A stretch of DNA of 5,597 bases from Bacillota bacterium. Its GTDB lineage: Bacteria; Bacillota; Clostridia; Oscillospirales; Oscillospiraceae. A program made the position numbers and the translations under genes. This document shows positions 1 through 4,354 of this stretch, piece after piece. The notes under the pieces are model-generated. The model was not told the origin of the DNA. It was given only the letters and a program-made list of their open reading frames with translations, and did no database searches. The stretch covers positions 1 through 5,597 of the forward strand of contig JAGFXS010000084.1 in the NCBI GenBank assembly GCA_017861415.1. Reading direction: 5' to 3'. Each line of letters begins with the position of its first letter. Position 1 is the stretch's first letter.

Positions 1-1
1 G

Positions 2-712
2 CGCCGCCAGGTTTTAGACGGAGAGGACATGAAGGAAAATATCCGGTCCATGCTCCGTAACTTTGTGGAAAGCAATGTAAAGAGCCATGTGGGTGAGCGA
101 GGCATTCTGGACGCCGCCGCTTTCCAGGAGGCTACCGCCCCCTTCCGCGGGCTTTTCCTCGCTCATCAAGAGATGCAGCTCTCTGACAGTGATTTAGCGC
201 GTCAGACCGCTGATTCCCTCACCGAACAACTGCTTGAGAAGGCTTACTCCATCTATGATGCCAGGGAGCGGGAATATGGCGAGGCCATCATGCGTGAGCT
301 GGAGCGTGTCGTCATGCTCCGGGTGGTGGACGAATACTGGATGGACCACATCGATGCCATGAACGAACTAAAGCAGGGCATCGTTCTCCGGGCCTACGCC
401 CAGACCAATCCCGTGGTAGAATACCGCCGTGAAGGTTACGACATGTTTGAAGCCATGGTCACCGCCATCCAGGAGGAAACCGTGCGGCGGATCCTCCGCA
501 CCCGGGTACAGACCGGCGAGGTCCGTCGGGAGCGGGTGGCCAGAATCACCGGCGAATCCGGCGGTGGCGACGGCACCGTGAAGAAAGCCCCTGTGAAGAA
601 AGCCATCAAGATCGGTCGGAATGATCCCTGTCCCTGCGGCAGCGGTCTGAAATGGAAGAAGTGCACTTGTGCCGCTTACCATTCTGACCTGGGCGCTCCA
701 TCCCAGGGCTGA
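2..712 (+). CDS. secA: Protein translocase ATPase SecA, C-terminal part (5' end outside window)
   Basis: SecA is the cytoplasmic ATPase that pushes unfolded preproteins through the SecYEG channel. The reading frame is open from base 2, where RRQVLDGED precedes the first in-window ATG (base 29); this matches the interior of SecA, so the ATG is not the start. About 236 C-terminal residues are visible. The helical scaffold region is recognised by the stretch around bases 296-460 (ERVVMLRVVDEYWMDHIDAM, LRAYAQTNPVVEYRREGYDMF). A Lys/Gly-rich linker follows, then the SEC-C zinc motif GRNDPCPCGSGLKWKKCTC near bases 614-670. Its four cysteines are at residues 210, 212, 221 and 223 of the visible fragment. 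The last pair is spaced Cys-Thr-Cys rather than the common Cys-Cys or Cys-His. In the family this motif binds zinc and contributes to SecB or ribosome/lipid contacts. The nucleotide-binding domains lie upstream of the window. The identity is near certain. Confidence 0.97.
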   Translation, partial: RRQVLDGEDMKENIRSMLRNFVESNVKSHVGERGILDAAAFQEATAPFRGLFLAHQEMQLSDSDLARQTADSLTEQLLEKAYSIYDAREREYGEAIMRELERVVMLRVVDEYWMDHIDAMNELKQGIVLRAYAQTNPVVEYRREGYDMFEAMVTAIQEETVRRILRTRVQTGEVRRERVARITGESGGGDGTVKKAPVKKAIKIGRNDPCPCGSGLKWKKCTCAAYHSDLGAPSQG

Positions 713-753
713 CGGCCCCACATTTTCTAAGGTTCAATCTAGCTTCAAAATCC

Positions 754-784
754 AACTCCGAGGGCAAATTTAGCCCTCGGAGTT
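754..784 (+). terminator. Strong hairpin between secA and pgeF (possible terminator or attenuator)
   Basis: Bases 754-765 (AACTCCGAGGGC) pair perfectly with 773-784 (GCCCTCGGAGTT), a 12-bp stem with a 7-nt A/T loop. Only three T residues follow before TCCGC, so it lacks the usual U-tract. The stem ends 8 nt before the AGAGGAGG ribosome binding site of pgeF. It may be a weak terminator after secA, a partial attenuator or an mRNA-stabilising structure. The pairing is seen directly; the role is inferred. Confidence 0.5.
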
Positions 785-804
785 TCCGCAAAGAGGAGGC
801 CCCC

Positions 805-1614
805 ATGTTTCACAAGCAGCAGATCAGTGCGTTAACCTACTATAGTTCCAGTCAGTTTACTCAAGCCGGTGGGGTTGCTCACGGATTTTCCACCCGCTTG
901 GGCGGTGTGAGCCACGCCCCATGGGAGAGCCTAAACCTCGGACGTAGCCGAGGAGATAATCCAGAATATGTAAAGGAAAACCACCTGCGTTTTTCAAAGG
1001 CAATTGGCAGCGATATGAACGGTGTAATTTTGTGCCAACAGGTACATTCCGATACCATTCAGGTCGTGACGGAGGAGAATCGCCTCACCCATCTCTACGA
1101 CTTAAATAATTTCGAGGCCGATGGTATGGTCACCAACTGCCCCGGGCTGGTCCTCACGGTTTTCTATGCCGACTGCATTCCCATTCTTCTGTATGATCCG
1201 CAAAAGCGGGCCATCGGTGCAGTGCATTCTGGCTGGCGTGGAACTGCCATGGGCATTGTGCGGCGCGCTGTGGAAACCATGGCGCAGCAGTACGGCTCCG
1301 CTCCGGGGGATGTTTTGGCGGCCATCGGGCCAGGTATCTGCCCCCGTTGCTTTGAAACTCACTCAGATGTGCCCGAAGCTTTGAACGACGCTCTGGGCAT
1401 GGAGTCATGGCCCTTCATCTACCCCCTCTCAGAGGAAAAATACGGCGTGGATCTTAAAGGCCTTATTACTCATCAGCTGGAACAGGCCGGGCTAACCCTC
1501 GGGAATATCGACTGTTCCGATCTCTGCACCGCTTGCCACCCGGAGGAGTTCTGGTCCCACCGCCGATTGGGAGAGGATCGAGGTAATCAGGCGGCGATGA
1601 TTCAGCTCCTTTAA
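805..1614 (+). CDS. pgeF: Peptidoglycan editing factor PgeF (YfiH / multicopper polyphenol oxidase family)
   Basis: The 269-residue product has the full-length architecture of the YfiH/DUF152 family. In E. coli, YfiH/PgeF is proposed to remove wrongly built muropeptide precursors (L-Ser in place of L-Ala on UDP-MurNAc), and related proteins (FAMIN) act on purine nucleosides; the older name laccase/polyphenol oxidase persists in databases. Visible motifs are HGFSTRLGGVS (residues 26-36), CQQVHS (77-82), FYADCIPILLYDP (120-132), AVHSGWRGT (139-147), AAIGPGICPRCFE (172-184) and the C-terminal CTACHPEEFWSHRR (241-254). The expected metal triad is present as His81, Cys124 and His141, so the enzyme should be active. 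The ATG at 805 sits 5 nt after GAGGAGG (793-799), which fixes the start. It follows secA in the same direction after a 92-nt gap, so it could be read from the secA transcript through the hairpin there; I see no convincing promoter of its own. Its substrate in this organism is not shown. Confidence 0.95.
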   Translation: MFHKQQISALTYYSSSQFTQAGGVAHGFSTRLGGVSHAPWESLNLGRSRGDNPEYVKENHLRFSKAIGSDMNGVILCQQVHSDTIQVVTEENRLTHLYDLNNFEADGMVTNCPGLVLTVFYADCIPILLYDPQKRAIGAVHSGWRGTAMGIVRRAVETMAQQYGSAPGDVLAAIGPGICPRCFETHSDVPEALNDALGMESWPFIYPLSEEKYGVDLKGLITHQLEQAGLTLGNIDCSDLCTACHPEEFWSHRRLGEDRGNQAAMIQLL

Positions 1615-1659
1615 TGTAAAGTGAATATGATTGCTTGCTATTTAAAATGAACAAGTGTT

Positions 1660-1699
1660 TGGAAGGCAGCCTGAGGATTTGGGCTGCCTTCCATTTTTT
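1660..1699 (+). terminator. Intrinsic terminator after pgeF
   Basis: Bases 1660-1671 (TGGAAGGCAGCC) pair perfectly with 1682-1693 (GGCTGCCTTCCA), a 12-bp stem with a 10-nt loop, followed at once by six T residues (1694-1699). It lies 45 nt after the pgeF stop codon and separates pgeF from the cold-shock gene's promoter. Confidence 0.93.
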
Positions 1700-1759
1700 C
1701 ATTTCCGCGTACTAACGTCCACCTCTCTAGTGAACAATTCCCGATTTTTGTCAATTACC

Positions 1760-1779
1760 GTCAAGAGAATTTTCTTGAC
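1760..1779. promoter_or_regulatory. 20-bp near-perfect palindrome over the cold-shock gene -35 box (candidate operator)
   Basis: The sequence GTCAAGAGAATTTTCTTGAC is self-complementary at 18 of 20 positions; the one unmatched pair (1767 and 1772) is G opposite T. It overlaps the -35 hexamer at 1775-1780. A further GTCAA lies 10 bp upstream at 1750-1754, giving three copies of the half-site GTCAA/TTGAC close to one helical turn apart or symmetric. This is what a dimeric repressor site over a promoter looks like, but part of the symmetry comes from the -35 box itself, and no regulator is known. Confidence 0.4.
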
Positions 1780-1803
1780 AAATCTTTCTTTCCGGTGTAG
1801 TAT
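1775..1803 (+). promoter_or_regulatory. Sigma-A-type promoter for the cold-shock gene
   Basis: A perfect -35 TTGACA (1775-1780) is followed by a 17-nt spacer and the -10 TAGTAT (1798-1803), which matches TATAAT at four of six positions. Transcription would start near 1810, leaving a leader of about 110 nt before the ATG at 1921. Upstream of the -35 the DNA is A/T-rich. Start position is predicted from spacing only. Confidence 0.75.
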
Positions 1804-1834
1804 GAGTCTGGTATTTCGATTGTATGATGTTGTT

Positions 1835-1874
1835 CCTCACAGGTTCGGTCATTGTCGTGACTGGAAATGTGAGG
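1835..1874 (+). promoter_or_regulatory. Long stem-loop in the cold-shock mRNA leader
   Basis: The outer stem is CCTCACA (1835-1841) with TGTGAGG (1868-1874), 7 bp. A 2x2 internal loop of GG facing AA follows, then an inner stem of 8 bp between 1844-1851 and 1858-1865 (including two G-U pairs) closed by a 6-nt loop. The whole 40-nt element lies in the predicted untranslated leader, 33 nt before the AGGAGG site. Long structured leaders are a known hallmark of cold-shock mRNAs (cspA of E. coli), where they control stability and translation with temperature. That this one does so is inference. Confidence 0.5.
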
Positions 1875-1920
1875 TTTGCTGTTTATATGGACGAAATAAC
1901 TTTATTTAGGAGGTACCACT

Positions 1921-2133
1921 ATGCATACCGGTACAGTAAAATGGTTTAATTCCGAAAAGGGCTTCGGCTTTATCTCCAACGACAATGGCAAGGAAGATGT
2001 TTTCGTCCATTTCTCCGCCATCCAGGGCGACGGCTATCGTTCCCTGAACGAGGGTGAGAGTGTCACTTATGATGTGGAGCAGGATCCCAAGAACGCAGGC
2101 AGACTTCGCGCTGTCAACGTTAACCGCGCTTAA
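1921..2133 (+). CDS. csp: Cold-shock domain protein, CspA family
   Basis: This 70-residue protein is a single cold-shock (S1-like OB-fold) domain of normal length. It has both nucleic-acid-binding motifs: RNP1 as KGFGFI (residues 13-18) and RNP2 as VFVHF (27-31). It opens with the typical [15 protein letters not shown] and ends with a basic tail. Such proteins bind single-stranded RNA and DNA and act as RNA chaperones, keeping mRNAs unfolded in the cold or during growth transitions. The ATG lies 7 nt after AGGAGG (1908-1913). The gene is a single transcription unit with its own promoter, a long structured leader and its own terminator. Which Csp paralogue it is (cold-induced or constitutive) cannot be told from the protein; the long leader hints at post-transcriptional control. 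Confidence 0.96.
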   Translation: MHTGTVKWFNSEKGFGFISNDNGKEDVFVHFSAIQGDGYRSLNEGESVTYDVEQDPKNAGRLRAVNVNRA

Positions 2134-2159
2134 TCCTCACCCCTTATATAAAATATTAA

Positions 2160-2201
2160 AAACACGGGAGACTTCGCAGAACGTCTCCCGTGTTTCTTTT
2201 T
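2160..2201. terminator. Two-way intrinsic terminator between convergent genes
   Basis: Bases 2161-2172 (AACACGGGAGAC) pair perfectly with 2183-2194 (GTCTCCCGTGTT) around a 10-nt loop; A2160 and T2195 extend the stem. Rightward it is followed by a T-rich run (TTTCTTTTT, ending at 2201), serving the cold-shock gene 27 nt upstream. Leftward the strand reads GTTTTTAATATTT, so it can also end the convergent thioesterase transcript. Confidence 0.92.
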
Positions 2202-2262
2202 ATAATTAGCTTTTTAAAGACTTTTTAGTATTGTGAAGTACTCTATGTCTGACTTCATTTGT

Positions 2263-3015
2263 TTACGTATTTATTAACGATGTCAGCGTCACTGCGGCAT
2301 CAAAACGCACCACCTCGTCCTGCCCGACACCCCGGACAAAGTACTGCCCACCATCCCGGCTGCGGTGGATGGTTAGCACCTCTCCCGGGCGGCATTCCGC
2401 CAGATACCCTAACTGCATGTCACTTACAAAGCTATGCCCTTCCATCGCCTGGGGATAGAGCACATCCAGGGCAAAGTCAGCGTATCTGGCATTGTTTACA
2501 TGGCCGTTAATGTCCGTTTCGCTGTCATGCATGAGTCGCTGCTCTGCCAGCTCCATTTTCTCTGGTCTTTTTAACTTGTTAAGTGTCATCGTTTTACATA
2601 AAGAGCCTCCGGTTTTCATGAAACCGTCCAGCTCCACATGTGACATCCGAAGCATTTTACGGTTTACTTGATCCGCCAGCACCCAGTTGCTCACCGCTTC
2701 CCCTACCAAATTGCCTTCCACATAGAGGTCAAAGTCACGGTACATGGAGACCCCGCGCCCACCCCGGTGCCAGGTTCGCACGGTGAGCACCTCATTACAG
2801 TGCAGGGGCCGCTCTACACGGAACCAGATCCGGGCCAGCATCCAAAATACATTGTACCGCGCCAGCATATCCCCCCGGGAGACTCCCAGCGCCACAGAAG
2901 CCGCCGTGGCCGCCTCCTGAAGAAAAGACAATAGTGCCGAAGGCCGGCAATGGTTGTTCTGATCTACATCCTTTGTGCCGATCATAAAATGCTTTTCAAA
3001 ATAATAATCCATCAT
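2263..3015 (-). CDS. Acyl-ACP thioesterase, FatA/FatB-like (hotdog fold)
   Basis: The 250-residue product has the tandem hotdog layout and length of bacterial acyl-[acyl carrier protein] thioesterases (Pfam Acyl-ACP_TE). These cytoplasmic enzymes hydrolyse acyl-ACP to free fatty acid and holo-ACP, ending chain elongation. The N-terminal half has FLQEAATAAS (residues 31-40), a WMLARIWFRVERPL-type strand (58-71) and WHRGGRGVSMYRDF (82-95). The C-terminal half has DINGHVNNARY (168-178), the conserved motif with predicted catalytic Asp168, Asn170 and His172. YLAEC (204-208) supplies Glu207, which aligns with the acidic residue of the plant EYRREC motif. All four expected catalytic residues are present. 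Two ATG codons are adjacent (3015 and 3012); an AGGA lies 5 nt before the first and 8 nt before the second, so the second may be the true start. The gene stands alone with no fatty-acid genes beside it. Chain-length preference cannot be read from the sequence. Confidence 0.93.
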   Translation of the reverse strand: MMDYYFEKHFMIGTKDVDQNNHCRPSALLSFLQEAATAASVALGVSRGDMLARYNVFWMLARIWFRVERPLHCNEVLTVRTWHRGGRGVSMYRDFDLYVEGNLVGEAVSNWVLADQVNRKMLRMSHVELDGFMKTGGSLCKTMTLNKLKRPEKMELAEQRLMHDSETDINGHVNNARYADFALDVLYPQAMEGHSFVSDMQLGYLAECRPGEVLTIHRSRDGGQYFVRGVGQDEVVRFDAAVTLTSLINT

Positions 3016-3119
3016 GATAGTCCTATTTCCTTCGTAGTCTGCCAGATGCCCTGCTTTTCACGAGGAAGCTTAGCCTCGGCCGGTCTTTGGGGCGCCGCCC
3101 GACATAGCTTTCATGTGCC

Positions 3120-3148
3120 AGTATAGCACAATTTCCCCTCCGGGACAA
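3120..3148 (-). promoter_or_regulatory. Predicted promoter for the acyl-ACP thioesterase gene
   Basis: On the minus strand, TTGTCC (3148-3143) is a -35 box matching four of six consensus bases, followed by exactly 17 nt and a -10 TATACT (3125-3120) matching five of six. Transcription would start near 3113 and give a leader of about 98 nt. The leader holds only a weak 5-bp hairpin near 3061-3078. Confidence 0.6.
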
Positions 3149-3159
3149 GTTTTGTTCCC
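3142..3159. repeat. Short imperfect inverted repeat over the thioesterase -35 box
   Basis: GGGACAA (3142-3148) faces TTGTTCCC (3152-3159): seven pairs with one extra T. It covers the leftward -35 hexamer and lies in the divergent intergenic region, so it may be a regulator site. It is short and imperfect, and may be chance. Confidence 0.25.
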
Positions 3160-3261
3160 ATAGGCGCCTTTGCTGGTCATGCTACGTTTTCATTCTGCGG
3201 CATATTCCAGACAAAAATTCTAGTTAGCGAACGTCTTTGCTTTTGTTTTCGCCCGTTCCCC

Positions 3262-3290
3262 TTGCACTTTTTTATCCTTTCCCGTACAAT
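3262..3290 (+). promoter_or_regulatory. Predicted promoter for the cyclophilin lipoprotein gene
   Basis: A -10 TACAAT (3285-3290, five of six consensus bases) lies 17 nt after TTGCAC (3262-3267, which keeps only the TTG of the consensus -35). The upstream DNA is T-rich. Transcription would start near 3297, giving a leader of about 58 nt. Confidence 0.55.
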
Positions 3291-3298
3291 AGACCCTG

Positions 3299-3317
3299 CC
3301 CCGTGTAAACACCGGGG
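3299..3317 (+). promoter_or_regulatory. Small hairpin at the 5' end of the cyclophilin mRNA
   Basis: CCCCG (3299-3303) pairs with CGGGG (3313-3317), and TGT/ACA closes the top with one bulged C, so the predicted transcript would begin almost directly with a GC-rich hairpin. Such 5' hairpins can protect an mRNA from RNase J or pyrophosphohydrolase-led decay; here that is inferred. An extra AGGAGG (3325-3330) lies between this hairpin and the real ribosome binding site. Confidence 0.35.
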
Positions 3318-3354
3318 TATACATAGGAGGGCACCTTGCCCCGAGGAGGTTACC

Positions 3355-3957
3355 ATGAAACACGTTGCTTTTACTGGTCTCTTACTATCCTTGCTACTGT
3401 TTTTGACTGCCTGCGGCGATCAACCCACACCTGAAGCCCCCCCTGCGGAACCTGTACCCAACTATACCGTAGAGATGGAGATTCAGGATTATGGCACCAT
3501 CACGCTAGAGCTGGACGGCACCGCCGCCCCCATCACTGTTGCAAACTTTGTTAAGCTTGCCCAGGAGGGCTTCTATGACGGCCTTACCTTCCACCGTGTC
3601 ATGCCCGGCTTCATGATTCAGGGCGGCGACCCCCTTGGAACAGGTTTTGGCGGAGCCGATGAGACCATTAAGGGAGAATTCAAAGAAAATGGTGTGGACA
3701 ATCCTTTAAGCCATACCCGTGGCGCCATTTCCATGGCACGTGCCAAAGATAATGACAGTGCCAGTAGCCAGTTCTTCATTGTCCATGACGATGCCGCAGC
3801 CCCTTCCTTGGATGGCAAATACGCCGCCTTCGGCTATGTCACCGAGGGTATGGAAGTGGTAGATGCCATCTGTGACCAGATGACTGCCCTTGGTTATAGT
3901 GAAAGTGTTGATCCCGCCGACCAGCCGGTGATCACCGCCGTTCGCGTGTTGGAATAA
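3355..3957 (+). CDS. Peptidyl-prolyl cis-trans isomerase, cyclophilin type, lipoprotein
   Basis: The 200-residue protein is a secreted cyclophilin. The ATG at 3355 follows GAGGAGG (3343-3349) by 5 nt; the frame stays open upstream, but that part overlaps the promoter. A short basic N-terminus and hydrophobic core end in the lipobox LTAC (residues 17-20), so Cys20 should be lipidated and the protein anchored outside the membrane. A Pro/Glu-rich linker (about 22-36) leads to the cyclophilin domain (about 37-200). Motifs are FHRVMPGFMIQGGDP (79-93), RGAISMARAKDNDSASSQFF (122-141) and LDGKYAAFG (152-160). By alignment to human cyclophilin A the catalytic Arg is Arg81, with Phe86, Met87, Gln89, Gln139 and Phe141 kept. 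The drug-contact Trp121 aligns with Ser151 and His126 with Tyr156, suggesting weak cyclosporin binding. It likely speeds proline isomerisation during folding of exported proteins. It is a single gene with its own promoter and terminator. Confidence 0.95.
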   Translation: MKHVAFTGLLLSLLLFLTACGDQPTPEAPPAEPVPNYTVEMEIQDYGTITLELDGTAAPITVANFVKLAQEGFYDGLTFHRVMPGFMIQGGDPLGTGFGGADETIKGEFKENGVDNPLSHTRGAISMARAKDNDSASSQFFIVHDDAAAPSLDGKYAAFGYVTEGMEVVDAICDQMTALGYSESVDPADQPVITAVRVLE

Positions 3958-3977
3958 CTCAATTCGTCCAAACTGCT

Positions 3978-4016
3978 CCCCGTGACAGGAAACCCCTTCC
4001 TGTCACGGGGGTTTTT
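3978..4016 (+). terminator. Intrinsic terminator after the cyclophilin gene
   Basis: Bases 3978-3991 (CCCCGTGACAGGAA) pair perfectly with 3997-4010 (TTCCTGTCACGGGG), a 14-bp stem with a 5-nt loop. A G at 4011 and five T residues (4012-4016) follow. It begins 20 nt after the stop codon and is a strong terminator. Confidence 0.95.
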
Positions 4017-4046
4017 CGTTATGTTTCTCTTTGAACCTTCATATCT

Positions 4047-4052
4047 TAGAAT
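4047..4052 (+). promoter_or_regulatory. Possible -10 box for the deacetylase remnant
   Basis: TAGAAT (4047-4052) matches the -10 consensus at five of six bases and lies 13 nt before the AAGGAGG site of the next reading frame. No good -35 is found 16-18 nt upstream. Because a strong terminator precedes this gene, it would need its own promoter; this is the best candidate but weak. Confidence 0.25.
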
Positions 4053-4078
4053 AATTCAAACTCCAAGGAGGCTTAACT

Positions 4079-4279
4079 ATGAAGTTCTTCATCCTGCGGC
4101 GTAAGATTATCACGGCGGTCCTGTGCCTTCTGACGGCGGTTGCCATTTTAGGGGTGGTTAACCACCCCGCCTTTATCGGGGCATCCGCTACCACCAGACA
4201 GCTCCCCATTTACTGTGTCCAAAAGGACTATAAGGTCTGCGCCCTCTCCTTCGACGCAGCATGGGGTGATGTTAATTAG
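4079..4279 (+). pseudogene. Truncated polysaccharide deacetylase (PdaB-like), N-terminal remnant
   Basis: This 66-codon frame starts well: AAGGAGG (4065-4071) lies 7 nt before the ATG. It encodes a basic start, a membrane anchor (about residues 9-27), a short stalk, then RQLPIYCVQKDYKVCALSFDAAWGD. The last part matches the opening strand and motif 1 of NodB-type polysaccharide deacetylases of the sporulation-linked PdaB group, in which the first Asp of FDxxWG (here Asp58) is part of the catalytic and metal site. Full-length relatives run to roughly 230-260 residues. Here a TAG stop comes four codons after motif 1's Trp62, and none of the three frames beyond continues the domain, since a hairpin and the end of an opposite-strand gene follow at once. 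About three quarters of the gene, including the His-x-x-x-His metal motif, is missing. The stub may still be made as a small membrane protein, but it cannot be a deacetylase. Confidence 0.8.
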
Positions 4280-4299
4280 CGGCATTGGCTGACGACAAG

Positions 4300-4335
4300 A
4301 AGCCCCTCTGGAATCGTTCGATTCCAGAGGGGCTT
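4300..4335. terminator. Perfect hairpin between the deacetylase remnant and the TolC-like gene
   Basis: AAGCCCCTCTGGAATC (4300-4315) pairs perfectly with 4320-4335, a 16-bp stem with a 4-nt loop. It lies 19 nt downstream of the leftward TolC-like gene and 20 nt after the remnant's stop. The leftward strand continues CTTCTTGTC after the stem and the rightward one TACCTTGC, so neither has a clean T-run. It most likely ends the leftward efflux transcript and can stop reads from both sides. Confidence 0.65.
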
Positions 4336-4354
4336 TACCTTGCAAATTCCTTGT

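Noticed and set aside
368..806. Leftward open frames opposite the secA 3' end
   Set aside because: They lie opposite a clearly coding SecA region, have low-complexity Pro/Gly/His-rich translations and no ribosome binding site; they are shadows of the GC-rich coding strand.
1102..1408. Open frames in both strands inside pgeF
   Set aside because: They overlap the conserved metal-site region of PgeF and have no start signals or recognisable domains.
1655..1909. Rightward 84-codon open frame upstream of the cold-shock gene
   Set aside because: It spans the pgeF terminator, the cold-shock promoter and leader, and has no ribosome binding site or protein-like pattern.
2259..2934. Rightward open frames opposite the thioesterase gene
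   Set aside because: The leftward frame carries the family motifs; the rightward translations are Pro/His-rich and have no ribosome binding site.
3262..3354. N-terminal extension of the cyclophilin by 31 codons
   Set aside because: The upstream TTG lies in the predicted -35 box, has no ribosome binding site, and would bury the lipoprotein signal.
4300..4335. Perfect inverted repeat as a transposon end or attachment site
   Set aside because: It is a single hairpin, has no second copy or target duplication in the window, and sits where a terminator for the leftward operon is expected.
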